Notes: generated from the letters alone by a model not told the origin. A DNA stretch of 64,000 nt from Cedecea sp000277545 (GCA_050847315.1 CP193791.1); one strand, 5' to 3'. Shown: positions 17,743-27,068, counted from the first letter of the stretch. Made by a program: numbers and translations.

Positions 17743-19155
17743 ATGTCACTCAGTCGGCGTCAGTTTATTCAGGCATCCGGAGTTGCGCTTTGTGCCGGCT
17801 CGGTGCCGCTGAGGGCAAACGCGGCAGGGCAGCAGCAGCCTTTACCTGTTCCCCCTCTGCTTGAATCTCGTCGCGGCCAGCCCTTATTCCTGACGCTGCA
17901 GCGCGCTCACTGGTCATTTACCGGCGGCGCGAAGGCACCCGTTTGGGGCTTTAACGGGCGCTATATGGGGCCAACCATTCGCGTCTGGAGCGGGGATGAC
18001 GTGAAGATGATCTACAGCAACCGTCTGCAGGAAAATGTTGCGATGACGATTGCTGGCCTGCAGGTGCCGGGGCCGCTGATTGGCGGGGCCGCACGTATGA
18101 TGTCGCCGAACGTAGACTGGGCGCCCGTTTTACCCATTCGCCAGCGAGCCGCTACGCTGTGGTATCACGCCAACACGCCGAATCGCACCGCAAGGCAGGT
18201 TTACAACGGCCTCGCGGGGATGTGGTTAATTGAGGATGAAGTCAGCAAATCTCTGCCAATCCCTAACCATTACGGCGTGGATGACTTCCCGATTATCATC
18301 CAGGACAAGCGGCTCGACAACTTCGGTGCGCCAGAGTATCAGGAGCCCGGCAGCGGCGGTTTTGTTGGCGATACGCTGCTGGTGAACGGGGTGCAAAGCC
18401 CGTACGTGGAAGTGTCCCGTGGTTGGGTGCGCCTGCGTTTGTTGAACGCCTCAAACTCGCGTCGCTACCAGCTGCAAATGAGCGATGGTCGCTCCATCGC
18501 GGTGATTTCCAGCGATCAGGGGTTCCTGCCGGCACCCGTTTCGGTCAAGCAGCTGTCGCTGGCACCGGGAGAGCGGCGAGAAATTCTTATCGACATGACC
18601 GAAGGCAAAGAGGTCTCGATTACCGCCGGTGAAGCGGCGGGGATCATGGATCGCATTCGTGGTTTCTTTGAGCCGTCGAGCATTTTGATTTCCACGCTGG
18701 TGTTAACGCTGCGTCCTACCGGGCTGCTGCCGCTGGTGACCGACACGCTGCCAATGCGCCTTCTGCCGGAAGAGATTATCGGCGGTAACCCAACGCGCAG
18801 CCGTGAAATCACCCTCGGTGACGATCCGGGCATTAACGGCCAGCTGTGGGATATGAAGCGGATTGATATTCAGACTCAGCAGGGCACCTGGGAACGCTGG
18901 ACGGTGCGCGCTGATACGCCGCAGTCTTTCCACATTGAGGGCGTTAGTTTCCTGGTGCGCAACGTCAACGGGGCTTCGCCGTTCGGGGAAGATCGCGGCT
19001 GGAAGGATACCGTGTGGATAGACGGGCAGGTTGAGCTGCTGGTCTACTTTGGGCAGCCTTCCTGGGAGCATTTCCCGTTCCTCTACTCCAGCCAGACGCT
19101 GGAGCTTGCCGATCACGGCTCCATCGGTCAGCTATTGGTTCAGCCCGCACCCTAG
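17743..19155 (+). CDS. ftsP: Cell division protein FtsP (SufI)
   Basis: Predicted 470-residue periplasmic protein with a twin-arginine signal (SRRQFIQASGVALCAGS, Arg5-Arg6), a well-known Tat substrate. The mature part has three cupredoxin domains of the multicopper oxidase fold. The copper-ligand His-X-His motifs are missing, as in E. coli FtsP (for example WYHAN where oxidases have WYHSH), so it is not expected to be an oxidase. It joins the divisome and protects it under stress. ygiQ follows after a C-rich repeat. Confidence 0.95.
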   Translation: MSLSRRQFIQASGVALCAGSVPLRANAAGQQQPLPVPPLLESRRGQPLFLTLQRAHWSFTGGAKAPVWGFNGRYMGPTIRVWSGDDVKMIYSNRLQENVAMTIAGLQVPGPLIGGAARMMSPNVDWAPVLPIRQRAATLWYHANTPNRTARQVYNGLAGMWLIEDEVSKSLPIPNHYGVDDFPIIIQDKRLDNFGAPEYQEPGSGGFVGDTLLVNGVQSPYVEVSRGWVRLRLLNASNSRRYQLQMSDGRSIAVISSDQGFLPAPVSVKQLSLAPGERREILIDMTEGKEVSITAGEAAGIMDRIRGFFEPSSILISTLVLTLRPTGLLPLVTDTLPMRLLPEEIIGGNPTRSREITLGDDPGINGQLWDMKRIDIQTQQGTWERWTVRADTPQSFHIEGVSFLVRNVNGASPFGEDRGWKDTVWIDGQVELLVYFGQPSWEHFPFLYSSQTLELADHGSIGQLLVQPAP

Positions 19156-19161
19156 TTTTTA

Positions 19162-19264
19162 CCCTCACCCTAACCCTCTCCCTACAAGGGAGAAGGGATA
19201 GCATGGGACTCTACGCAGAGTCTTTTTCCCCTCGCCCCTTTGGGGAGAGGGCCGGGTGAGGGGC
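19162..19264. repeat. C-rich intergenic inverted repeat, copy 1
   Basis: A left arm (19162-19183, CCCTCACCCTAACCCTCTCC) and an inverted right arm (19242-19263, GGGGAGAGGGCCGGGTGAGG) flank about 58 bases that include an internal small hairpin. Related copies occur at 32928, 33652, 46282 and 60163. Position after ftsP suggests a terminator-like or REP-like element. Confidence 0.85.
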
Positions 19265-19357
19265 GTAAAACACCGAATAACCCTTCAAAGATTACTGCTA
19301 ATAGGCGTATAATCGCCGCCCTTTTGTTCATTTCTACATCATCTCTTCGGAAATATT

Positions 19358-21526
19358 ATGAGCGCCAAAAGCCTGATCCAGCCGGAACGCGAACTCTTTT
19401 CATGGCCTCAATACTGGGCCGCCTGTTTTGGTCCGGCACCGTTTTTACCCATGTCTCGAGCGGAGATGGACGAACTCGGCTGGGACAGCTGCGACATCAT
19501 TCTCGTCACCGGCGATGCCTACGTGGATCACCCCAGCTTTGGGATGGCCATCTGTGGCCGTATGTTAGAGGCGCAGGGTTTCCGTGTCGGTATCATTGCT
19601 CAGCCGGACTGGTCTTCTAAACAGGACTTTATGCGCCTCGGCAAGCCGAACCTGTTCTTTGGCGTGACCGCCGGGAACATGGATTCGATGATTAACCGCT
19701 ACACGGCGGACCGCAAGCTGCGCCACGACGATGCCTACACGCCGGATAACGTGGCAGGCAAGCGCCCCGATCGTGCTTCTCTGGTTTACACCCAGCGCTG
19801 CAAAGAAGCGTGGCGTGATGTGCCGGTGATCCTCGGCGGCATCGAGGCCAGCCTGCGCCGTACCGCGCATTATGATTACTGGTCTGATACCGTGCGCCGC
19901 TCGATTTTGGTTGATGCCAAAGCCGATATGCTGATCTTCGGCAATGGTGAACGTCCGCTGGTGGAAGTGGCGCATCGTCTGGCTAACGGAGAAGGGATCG
20001 CTGACATTTGCGACGTGCGTAATACCGCCATCATGCGCAAAGAAGCGATGCCCGGCTGGGCAGGCGTCGATTCCACCCGGCTTGATACGCCAGGAAAAAT
20101 CGACCCCATTCCGCATCCTTACGGGGACGATCTCCCCTGTGCCGACGGCAATAAACCGAAGGACAAGAAGGCGGATGAAACCAAAGCTGTAACCGTGCAG
20201 CCCCCGCGACCAAAGCCGTGGGAAAAGACCTATGTTCTGCTGCCGTCCTTTGAGAAGGTGAAGGCCGATAAGGTGATGTATGCCCACGCTTCGCGGATCC
20301 TGCATCATGAAACTAACCCCGGTTGTGCCCGAGCGCTGATGCAAAAGCACGGCGATCGCTATATCTGGATCAACCCTCCGGCAATCCCGCTTTCTACCGA
20401 AGAGATGGATAGCGTGTTCGCGCTCCCCTACCAGCGTGTGCCTCATCCTTCCTACGGCAAGGCCCGCATTCCGGCCTATGAGATGATCCGCTTCTCGGTG
20501 AACATTATGCGCGGCTGCTTCGGCGGCTGCTCTTTCTGCTCCATCACCGAGCATGAAGGCCGCATTATTCAGAGCCGATCCGAAGATTCCATCATCAGCG
20601 AAATCGAAGCGATGCGCGACAGCGTGCCGGGCTTTACCGGCGTAGTGTCCGATCTCGGTGGCCCAACGGCCAATATGTATATGCTGCGCTGTAAGTCGCC
20701 GCGCGCGGAGCAAACCTGCCGTCGCCTGTCGTGCGTTTACCCGGAAATTTGCCAGCATATGGACACCAACCATCAGCCGACCATCGATCTCTACCGCCGT
20801 GCCCGCGATCTGCAGGGCGTGAAGAAGATCTTGATTGCCTCCGGCGTGCGTTACGATCTGGCGGTTGCCGATCCGCGCTACATCAAAGAGCTGGCCACTT
20901 ACCACGTGGGCGGTTATCTCAAAATTGCCCCAGAGCATACCGAAGAAGGGCCGTTGTCGAAGATGATGAAGCCGGGGATGGGCAGCTATCATCGCTTTAA
21001 AGAGCTGTTCGATACCTATTCGAAGCAGGCTGGCAAAGAGCAGTATCTGATCCCATACTTTATCTCCGCGCACCCTGGGACGCGTGATGAGGATATGGTG
21101 AACCTGGCGCTGTGGCTGAAGCAGCACCGGTTCCGCCTCGATCAGGTTCAGAACTTCTATCCGTCGCCGCTGGCTAACTCAACCACCATGTATTACACGG
21201 GCAAAAATCCGCTGAGTAAGGTGAACTACAAAAGCGAGGATATCGTCGTGCCTCGCGGTGACCGCCAGCGCCGCCTTCATAAAGCTCTGCTGCGCTATCA
21301 CGACCCGGCTAACTGGACGCTGATCCGTGAGGCGCTGGAGGCGATGGGGAAAAAGCACCTGATTGGCGGCAGACGTGAATGCCTGGTGCCTGCCCCGACC
21401 CTGGAAGAGATGCGTGAGGCCCGCAGGCATGCTCGTCACGCCCGCCCGGCGCTGACGAAACATACCCCGCTTGCGCACCAGCGCCGTCCGGCAGCAGCAG
21501 GAAAGAGGAAGCCGCATGTGAAGTAA
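19358..21526 (+). CDS. ygiQ: YgiQ family radical SAM protein
   Basis: Predicted 722-residue member of the UPF0313/YgiQ family. The radical-SAM cluster motif CxxxCxxC is clear in MRGCFGGCSFCSITEHEGR (about residues 385-403), followed by GPTANMY and an iron-sulfur-rich region with further cysteines (CRRLSCVYPEIC). A long N-terminal domain (YgiQ-N) precedes it. Radical SAM enzymes cleave S-adenosylmethionine to start radical chemistry; the substrate of YgiQ is unknown. The C-terminal tail is basic and low complexity. It is monocistronic and full length. Confidence 0.93.
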   Translation: MSAKSLIQPERELFSWPQYWAACFGPAPFLPMSRAEMDELGWDSCDIILVTGDAYVDHPSFGMAICGRMLEAQGFRVGIIAQPDWSSKQDFMRLGKPNLFFGVTAGNMDSMINRYTADRKLRHDDAYTPDNVAGKRPDRASLVYTQRCKEAWRDVPVILGGIEASLRRTAHYDYWSDTVRRSILVDAKADMLIFGNGERPLVEVAHRLANGEGIADICDVRNTAIMRKEAMPGWAGVDSTRLDTPGKIDPIPHPYGDDLPCADGNKPKDKKADETKAVTVQPPRPKPWEKTYVLLPSFEKVKADKVMYAHASRILHHETNPGCARALMQKHGDRYIWINPPAIPLSTEEMDSVFALPYQRVPHPSYGKARIPAYEMIRFSVNIMRGCFGGCSFCSITEHEGRIIQSRSEDSIISEIEAMRDSVPGFTGVVSDLGGPTANMYMLRCKSPRAEQTCRRLSCVYPEICQHMDTNHQPTIDLYRRARDLQGVKKILIASGVRYDLAVADPRYIKELATYHVGGYLKIAPEHTEEGPLSKMMKPGMGSYHRFKELFDTYSKQAGKEQYLIPYFISAHPGTRDEDMVNLALWLKQHRFRLDQVQNFYPSPLANSTTMYYTGKNPLSKVNYKSEDIVVPRGDRQRRLHKALLRYHDPANWTLIREALEAMGKKHLIGGRRECLVPAPTLEEMREARRHARHARPALTKHTPLAHQRRPAAAGKRKPHVK

Positions 21527-21637
21527 CGGCGTGCTTTCATGCCGCTGTCATTTTTTTCTGCGACAAAGAGAAGTGGGAATCCCTGTCCGTCGGGTCTGGT
21601 GCTAAGCTGCCCGGCGGCCTCTTTGCTGAAATGAGAA

Positions 21638-22306
21638 ATGAACATGTCTAACCCGCTGTACGTTTTTGACCTCGACCACACCCTGATTGACGCCGATTGC
21701 AGCACTCTCTGGAGCCGTTTTCTTTCTCGCGAAGGGCTGATCAAAGACCCTGATTATCTGGCCAAAGAGCACAAGCTGATGCTCGACTACCAGCGTGGCG
21801 AAATGAACATTCACGAATACGTTGGCGTCACGCTGGCCCCGCTGGCCGGCATGACAGTTGCCGATGTCGATACGCTGGTGGCTCGCTGCGTAGAAAATGA
21901 TGTACTGCCGCTGGTTTACCCGGAGGCGAAGCGCCTGATTGAGCAATTACACGCTCAGGGCCAGCAGATGATGATCATCTCTGCGTCGGTCAGCCTGCTG
22001 GTGAAGGCCATTGCGCCGCGGCTGGACATTGAACACGCCATCGGTATCGACCTGGTGACCGGCAATAACGCCTACACCAGCGTGATAAGCGGTGTGCCGA
22101 GCTATCAGACAGGTAAAATTACCCGTCTGAAGGAGTGGCTGACGGTGAACCCCGAATACAGCGGAGAACTGACGTTTTATACCGACTCTATTAACGACCT
22201 ACCGCTCTGCCTTGAGGCCGACAAAGTGCTGATGGTAAATCCTTGCCAGAAGCTTGCGGCGCAGGGCGCTCGCTACGGCTGGCAAACGCTGAGCTGGTCT
22301 TTATAG
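21638..22306 (+). CDS. HAD-superfamily hydrolase, SerB-like
   Basis: Predicted 222-residue haloacid dehalogenase-type phosphatase (subclass IB). Motif I DLDHTLID carries the nucleophile Asp11 and acid Asp13, motif II is MIISASVSL (Ser about 114), and motif IV TDSINDLPLC supplies the Mg-binding acids. A second start (MSNPLYVFD) lies two codons later. It resembles phosphoserine-phosphatase-like proteins often annotated as HAD-IB hydrolases; the substrate is not deducible. It converges on the phnCDEE transporter, so a link to imported phosphonates or phosphate esters is possible but unproven. Confidence 0.85.
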   Translation: MNMSNPLYVFDLDHTLIDADCSTLWSRFLSREGLIKDPDYLAKEHKLMLDYQRGEMNIHEYVGVTLAPLAGMTVADVDTLVARCVENDVLPLVYPEAKRLIEQLHAQGQQMMIISASVSLLVKAIAPRLDIEHAIGIDLVTGNNAYTSVISGVPSYQTGKITRLKEWLTVNPEYSGELTFYTDSINDLPLCLEADKVLMVNPCQKLAAQGARYGWQTLSWSL

Positions 22307-22312
22307 CGGAAC

Positions 22313-22338
22313 CGGGGCATGGCGAAAACCGTGCCCCG
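22313..22338. terminator. Hairpin between the HAD gene and phnE
   Basis: CGGGGCA (22313-22319) pairs with TGCCCCG (22332-22338) in the short gap between convergent genes. Only a short T-run follows. Confidence 0.5.
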
Positions 22339-22346
22339 TTTAGGCG

Positions 22347-23228
22347 TTATTGCGGAGAATACAGCGGCACCGGCTTCCCGGTGATATAGCGGCGGCGCAG
22401 CCAGGCAGAAATAGCATCCATCGCCATTACCACGCAGACCAGAATCAGGGTGATAAACATCACCACGTCCCAGTTCCACAGCCGCATGTTCTCGGCATAA
22501 ACCAGGCCGACACCGCCCGCGCCGACAAAACCCAGCACCGCCGCTGAACGGGTGTTGGACTCAATCTGATACAGGCTGAGGGAGAGAAACGCCGGGAACG
22601 ACTGGGTGAAGATCCCGAAGCGGTGCTTCTGAATGCCCGCCGCGCCCACGGCGGTTAATCCCCGGCTCGGAGAGCGTTCTACCGCTTCGTGCCCCTCGGC
22701 ATACAGCCTGCCCAGTAAGCCGGTATCCTGCATGATAATTGCCAGTACGCCAGCCAGCGGGCCAAGCCCCACGGCGCGCACAAATATTAGCCCCCAGATT
22801 GCCATATCCACGCCGCGCAGCAGGTCGAACAGGCGGCGCACCAGCAGCGCAATGATCCTTGCCACCGGGCCCTGCATGATATTGCGGGCGGCAAAGAACG
22901 ACAGCAGCAGCGCCAGCACAGTGGCGGTTAGCGTCCCGGCAAAGACAATGGCGAGCGTAATAGCGATTTGCGAGAAGTAATAGGCGAACGGCCAGTTAAC
23001 AAAGTCATGCCAGACAAACATGCGCAGGAAATAGCGCCCGAGCTGAGCGATGCCGGTCAGGATTTGCCCGGAGTCGATGCCGAAAGTGAAGAAAAACCAG
23101 ACGTAGTAGCCGAGGATGGCGGCGGCCAGCAGGCCGATGTGACGCAGATATCGTCCCTGCATCCGGTAAAGTTCGCGGTGCTGCTCGCGGCTTTTAGCGA
23201 TATCCGGTGTTGCCTGTGAAATGCTCAT
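22347..23228 (-). CDS. phnE: Phosphonate ABC transporter permease PhnE, second copy
   Basis: Predicted 293-residue inner-membrane permease of the PhnE family with about six membrane helices. The cytoplasmic EAA-type loop that contacts the ATPase is visible as YAEGHEAVERSPSRGLTAVGA (only partly quoted, about residues 176-196). SNTRSAAVLGFVGAGGVGL is a family signature. Its ATG overlaps the end of the preceding phnE by four bases (ATGA), so the two permeases are coupled and probably form a heterodimer. It is the last gene of the phnC-phnD-phnE-phnE unit. Confidence 0.9.
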   Translation of the reverse strand: MSISQATPDIAKSREQHRELYRMQGRYLRHIGLLAAAILGYYVWFFFTFGIDSGQILTGIAQLGRYFLRMFVWHDFVNWPFAYYFSQIAITLAIVFAGTLTATVLALLLSFFAARNIMQGPVARIIALLVRRLFDLLRGVDMAIWGLIFVRAVGLGPLAGVLAIIMQDTGLLGRLYAEGHEAVERSPSRGLTAVGAAGIQKHRFGIFTQSFPAFLSLSLYQIESNTRSAAVLGFVGAGGVGLVYAENMRLWNWDVVMFITLILVCVVMAMDAISAWLRRRYITGKPVPLYSPQ

Positions 23229-24097
23229 TTTTTCCCCTCCAGAACCCAGCGGCGCAGCCTGCCGGACAGGACATCGAGGATGGAAACCACCACGATAATC
23301 AGCAGCAGCGTGATGCTGACCTGGTCGTAGCGGTCGAGTTTAATGTTGGTCATCAGCTCCTGGCCGATCCCGCCCGCGCCAACGAGGCCGAGAATGGTGG
23401 AGGAACGGAAGTTAATTTCAAAGCGCATAAAGCTGTAGGACAGGAAGATCGGTTTCACCTGCGGCCACAGAGCGAAGCGCACGCGCTGAAGTGGCGTGGC
23501 ACCGCAGGCCACCAGGCCGCGCACAGGTTTGTCGGACGCGCTTTCGATGGCTTCGTAAAACAGCTTGGTCAGGCTGCCAATGGTGTGCAGGGCCAGCGCC
23601 AGAAACCCCGGAATAGCGCCAATACCAAAGGCCATCACGAACATCACCGCCCATGCCAGCTCCGGCATCGTTCTCAGGAAGGCAACTGAAGCACGAACGC
23701 CGAAGCGCACGGCGGGCGGTGTCCAGGTATTACCGGCGGCCAAAAATGCCAGCACAGCGGCAATGCAGGTCGAAATCAGCGTCGACGCCAGCGCCAGCTG
23801 CAGCGTTTCCCAAATCAGCGGCAGCTGAATCGGCAGGCGGTATCCCCAGTAGGCCAGCGAGCCTTTGGTGTGGACGTCGGCCAGCAGAACCGGGAGGTGC
23901 AGCGTCGGCAGGGTTTCGAACATGTAGTCGAGGAAGTTTGGCAGCGATTGCCAGATGGTGGTCAGGCTGAACTCTGCGATATGACCGGCGGTAAGATACA
24001 GGCCTACCAGCAGCAGGGACCAAATCAGGGTGTCGCGCTTCTGGCGCATTCTGACCTGGTGATAGTAACGCTCAAATTCCGTATTCAACATCATCAC
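23225..24097 (-). CDS. phnE: Phosphonate ABC transporter permease PhnE, first copy
   Basis: Predicted 290-residue permease with about six hydrophobic segments and the EAA-like loop FYEAIESASDKPVRGLVACG. The signature FRSSTILGLVGAGGIGQEL is shared with the second copy, but the two are clearly diverged and not a recent duplication. It lies downstream of phnD behind a hairpin at 24142-24172. Two-permease phosphonate or phosphite transporters of this kind are common; whether the ligand is phosphonate, phosphite or phosphate cannot be read from the permeases. Confidence 0.9.
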   Translation of the reverse strand: MMMLNTEFERYYHQVRMRQKRDTLIWSLLLVGLYLTAGHIAEFSLTTIWQSLPNFLDYMFETLPTLHLPVLLADVHTKGSLAYWGYRLPIQLPLIWETLQLALASTLISTCIAAVLAFLAAGNTWTPPAVRFGVRASVAFLRTMPELAWAVMFVMAFGIGAIPGFLALALHTIGSLTKLFYEAIESASDKPVRGLVACGATPLQRVRFALWPQVKPIFLSYSFMRFEINFRSSTILGLVGAGGIGQELMTNIKLDRYDQVSITLLLIIVVVSILDVLSGRLRRWVLEGKK

Positions 24098-24141
24098 TTA
24101 TTATCCGGTTTGTTTCCGGTGACGGGTTGCCCCGTCCTGAT

Positions 24142-24172
24142 AAAAAAGCACCCAGGCAGGCTGCCGGGGTGC
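24142..24172 (-). terminator. Intra-operon hairpin between phnD and phnE
   Basis: GCACCC-A-GGCAG-G-CTGCC-G-GGGTGC (24148-24172) forms a long stem. On the minus strand it is followed by T6 (complement of 24142-24147), which is a good Rho-independent terminator. It would let phnD be made in excess over the permeases. Confidence 0.8.
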
Positions 24173-24195
24173 GATTTTTATGCGGTGGGCGTCAA

Positions 24196-25137
24196 TTAGC
24201 GAGCGCTAACCAGCTCACGCTTCATGTCGATAATCTGCTGGAAGTCAGCCACTGACGCCGGGCCGATGTGCTGGGTGCCGCCCATCGCCTTCACAAAGCA
24301 GCCGTGATCTTCTTTATCCAGTTTTTTCACCGCATCCACCACTTTGGCCTTGAAGTCAGCTGGCAGCTTGTTGCTGACCAGGATCGGGCCGTTCGGGATC
24401 AGTGGTGAGGTCCAGATGATGCGGATCTGCTTCATCAGGTCAGGGTGATCCATACGGATCAGGCGGTTAAACGCCCCGGCGGTGTAGCCGTCGTTATAGT
24501 CGCCAACCATGGAAGCCCAGGTCACCGCGCCAGCAAACTGGCCGTTCAGCACGCCCAGGATGTCCTGTTCGTGGCCGCCGGAGAAGGTGACGCTGGAGAA
24601 GAAGTTGTTGTATTTGTTGTCCGCGGTGCCGCCGAGTTTCTGTTTGAACTCGTGGTTCGGGATCAGATAGCCAGAGGTGGAGTCCGGATCCGCGAAGCCG
24701 AAGGATTTGCCTTTCAGATCTTCGATGGTTTTGTACGGACTGTCGGCTTTCACGATCACTACGGAGTGGTAGCCGCGGGACTGATCTTTATCGTCAACCG
24801 CGATGCCGACGATATCCACCGCTTTCGGGTCGTTCATGTACACCGAAGCGTAGGAAGAAGGAGACATGCTCAGCACCAGGTCGACTTTACCGCCGATCAG
24901 GCCCTGAATAACGCCAGAGTAGTCAGAAGAGTTACGCAGTTTAGTGTCGACATTCAGTTCTTTATCCATGAACTGCTTCACACACTGGTTATCACCAATT
25001 TGCTGGGTCGCATTCTGCCCGCCGAGGATCCCGAGGTTCAGTTCGCGCGGCTGGTCAGCAGCCATAGCGTGGCCTGCAATCACAAGGCCAGTAATCACTG
25101 CGGATAAACGTAATGCGCCAGTCAGTTGCTTTTTCAT
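24196..25137 (-). CDS. phnD: Phosphonate-type ABC transporter substrate-binding protein PhnD
   Basis: Predicted 313-residue periplasmic protein with a signal peptide of about 26 residues (ending HAMA|ADQ). The mature part is the PhnD family fold: NLGILGGQNATQQ at the start and the ligand-site segments SPSSYASVYMND, DPDSTSGYLIPNHEF (about 150-165) and GAVTWASMVGDYNDG. Ser-Thr-Ser in the DPDSTSGY block is typical of the phosphonate/phosphite anion site. The second of two close ATGs was chosen for Shine-Dalgarno spacing. The ligand is uncertain. Confidence 0.9.
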   Translation of the reverse strand: MKKQLTGALRLSAVITGLVIAGHAMAADQPRELNLGILGGQNATQQIGDNQCVKQFMDKELNVDTKLRNSSDYSGVIQGLIGGKVDLVLSMSPSSYASVYMNDPKAVDIVGIAVDDKDQSRGYHSVVIVKADSPYKTIEDLKGKSFGFADPDSTSGYLIPNHEFKQKLGGTADNKYNNFFSSVTFSGGHEQDILGVLNGQFAGAVTWASMVGDYNDGYTAGAFNRLIRMDHPDLMKQIRIIWTSPLIPNGPILVSNKLPADFKAKVVDAVKKLDKEDHGCFVKAMGGTQHIGPASVADFQQIIDMKRELVSAR

Positions 25138-25172
25138 TATCATTGCCTGTGTTGTATCAATTGGAGAGAGAA

Positions 25173-26015
25173 TTAATGCACTTGATTGATTTCATCGCCG
25201 TACAAGAGATGCAGCACGTCGTCCGTTAACATCGACGGATGACCGTCAAACACGATATTTCCTTTTGCAACCCCGATAACGCGGGTGCAGTACTCTTTCA
25301 CCAGCTCGATGGAATGCAGGTTCACCATCACGCTGATGCCTTGCTCACACACTTCACGCAGCACTTTCATGATGCGTTGGGTATTTTTCGGGTCGAGTGA
25401 AGCCACCGGCTCATCGGCCAGCAGAATGCTTGGGTTTTGCATCAGCGCGCGGCAAATAGCGACGCGCTGCATCTGGCCGCCGGAAAGGTTCTCGGCGCGC
25501 TGCAGGGCGTGGGGCAGCATGTTCATCCACTCCAGAAGCGAAATAGCGCGGGCGCGGTCTGCTTCAGGGAAAACCTTAAACAAGGATTTCAGCGTGGAGG
25601 TCTGGCTCAGGCGACCCAGCAGGACGTTAGTCAGCACGTCCAGTCTTGGCACCAGGCAGAAGTCCTGGAAGATCATGCCGCATTCGGTGCGCCACTGGTT
25701 CAGAGCGCGACCGCTGAGTTTAGACACATCGTGCGGCATCCCGACTTCCGGAAAGCTGAGGATCTCGCCCGACGTGGCAGAATGCGTACCGTTAAGAATA
25801 TGCAGCAGCGTAGATTTACCTGCGCCTGAACGGCCAATCACGCCCACCAGTTCACCGGCATGCAGGTCGAAGTTAATGTCGTGCAGCACGGTCTGGTGTG
25901 CGTTATAGGCCTTACTCAGACTCTTAACGCTCAGGACTTTACGCCCCGGCGCGGGCGCAAACTGCGGCAGCGACTCCAGGTCAGAGTTGGTAACTACGGC
26001 AAGGGATCTGTTCAT
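25173..26015 (-). CDS. phnC: Phosphonate ABC transporter ATP-binding protein PhnC
   Basis: Predicted 280-residue ATPase. Walker A GRSGAGKST (about 61-69), Q-loop IFQDF, signature LSGGQMQRVAI (about 160-170), Walker B ILLADEPVASLD and switch His in VNLHSIEL are all intact. It has an N-terminal extension of about 25 residues compared with a minimal ABC domain. It is the first gene of the unit and its upstream region (26016-26180) shows no clear Pho box of the CTGTCAT type. No phosphonate-degrading genes (C-P lyase, PhnX, PhnW) are in the window. Confidence 0.9.
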   Translation of the reverse strand: MNRSLAVVTNSDLESLPQFAPAPGRKVLSVKSLSKAYNAHQTVLHDINFDLHAGELVGVIGRSGAGKSTLLHILNGTHSATSGEILSFPEVGMPHDVSKLSGRALNQWRTECGMIFQDFCLVPRLDVLTNVLLGRLSQTSTLKSLFKVFPEADRARAISLLEWMNMLPHALQRAENLSGGQMQRVAICRALMQNPSILLADEPVASLDPKNTQRIMKVLREVCEQGISVMVNLHSIELVKEYCTRVIGVAKGNIVFDGHPSMLTDDVLHLLYGDEINQVH

Positions 26016-26180
26016 AACCATTCCAAATGAGTTAGCGAAGCTGGCCCTATTTATCGTGGTGTTGTGTGACTTTTTGATTACGGCTAAAAGAACAAATAAT
26101 GAACGCCGTGAAAATTCACGCGACGATCAAACAGATGTGTTACACGTAGAAAGCGCTGGGGCAGGGGGTGTGCGGGAAAT

Positions 26181-26217
26181 AAAAAACCACCCTGCGGGTG
26201 AAGGCGAAGGTGGTTTT
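26181..26217 (-). terminator. Terminator of dkgA
   Basis: AAAACCACC (26183-26191) pairs with GGTGGTTTT (26209-26217). On the dkgA side the stem is followed by a run of T (complement of 26181-26186). Confidence 0.85.
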
Positions 26218-26240
26218 GGGGACGAAAAGAGAAGCCGGAT

Positions 26241-27068
26241 TTAGCCGACAAACACGTCCGGGTCTGGCCCAAGGCGTTTGCCGCTGTCGAGCTTCGCGAT
26301 TTCAGCCAGCTCTTCTTTGTCCAGCCGGAAGTCGAACACGTCAAAGTTTTCAGCAATACGGGCAGGCGTGACCGATTTAGGGATAACCACCAGCCCGCTA
26401 TCGAGGTGCCAGCGAATCACCACCTGAGCCGGGGTTTTACCGTATTTGTCCGCTAAATCACGAATGATTTTCTGATCAAACACGCCTTCACCGCCCTGGG
26501 CCAGCGGGCTCCAGGACTCGGTCTGGATTTTGTGGGTCGCGTTCCAGGCGTGGAGCTGGCGCTGTTGCAGCAGAGGGTGCAGCTCAATCTGGTTGATCAC
26601 CGGGCTAACGCCGGTTTCGTCGATCAGCCGCTGGAGGTGATTAAGATTGAAGTTACACACCCCAATACTCTTCGCCAGCCCCTCTTTTTGCAGCTCAATC
26701 AGCCCTTTCCAGGCTTCGAGATAATGATCTTTACTCGGCACCGGCCAGTGCAGCAGGTAGAGATCGACATAATCAAGCTGCAGTTTTTCAAGGCTGTCTT
26801 CCAGCGCCTGGCGGGGCCGCTGCTGGTCGCTGTTCCAGAGTTTGGTGGTAATAAACAGATCGTCACGCGCAATGCCTGCGCTTTTCAGCGCGGCACCTAC
26901 GCCGTCCTCGTTTTTGTAGGCGGCGGCGGTATCAATGGAACGGTATCCCACTTCCAGGGCTTTCTCAATGGCCGTTCTGACCTGGTCGTTGCTGGCCTGC
27001 CAGACACCGAGCCCAAGCTGCGGCATTACGTTGCCATCCTGGAGCTTGATTAAGGTTGGATGAGTCAT
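26241..27068 (-). CDS. dkgA: 2,5-diketo-D-gluconate reductase A (aldo/keto reductase)
   Basis: Predicted 275-residue NADPH-dependent aldo/keto reductase (E. coli DkgA, YqhE), acting on 2,5-diketogluconate, methylglyoxal and other aldehydes. The catalytic tetrad is visible: Asp in SIDTAAAYKNE with Tyr, Lys in ITTKLWN and His in LLHWPVP. The cofactor tail is VIPKSVTPARIAEN. AAGGAGG precedes the chosen ATG by six bases. It is downstream of yqhD on the same strand, the gene pair controlled by YqhC in E. coli in response to aldehydes. Confidence 0.95.
   Translation of the reverse strand: MTHPTLIKLQDGNVMPQLGLGVWQASNDQVRTAIEKALEVGYRSIDTAAAYKNEDGVGAALKSAGIARDDLFITTKLWNSDQQRPRQALEDSLEKLQLDYVDLYLLHWPVPSKDHYLEAWKGLIELQKEGLAKSIGVCNFNLNHLQRLIDETGVSPVINQIELHPLLQQRQLHAWNATHKIQTESWSPLAQGGEGVFDQKIIRDLADKYGKTPAQVVIRWHLDSGLVVIPKSVTPARIAENFDVFDFRLDKEELAEIAKLDSGKRLGPDPDVFVG

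Noticed and set aside
19565..21127. 520-codon open frame opposite ygiQ
   Set aside because: Shadow of a clear radical SAM gene; no start signal or recognisable protein.
26016..26180. Pho box upstream of phnC
   Set aside because: No pair of CTGTCAT-like half sites with the right spacing was found.
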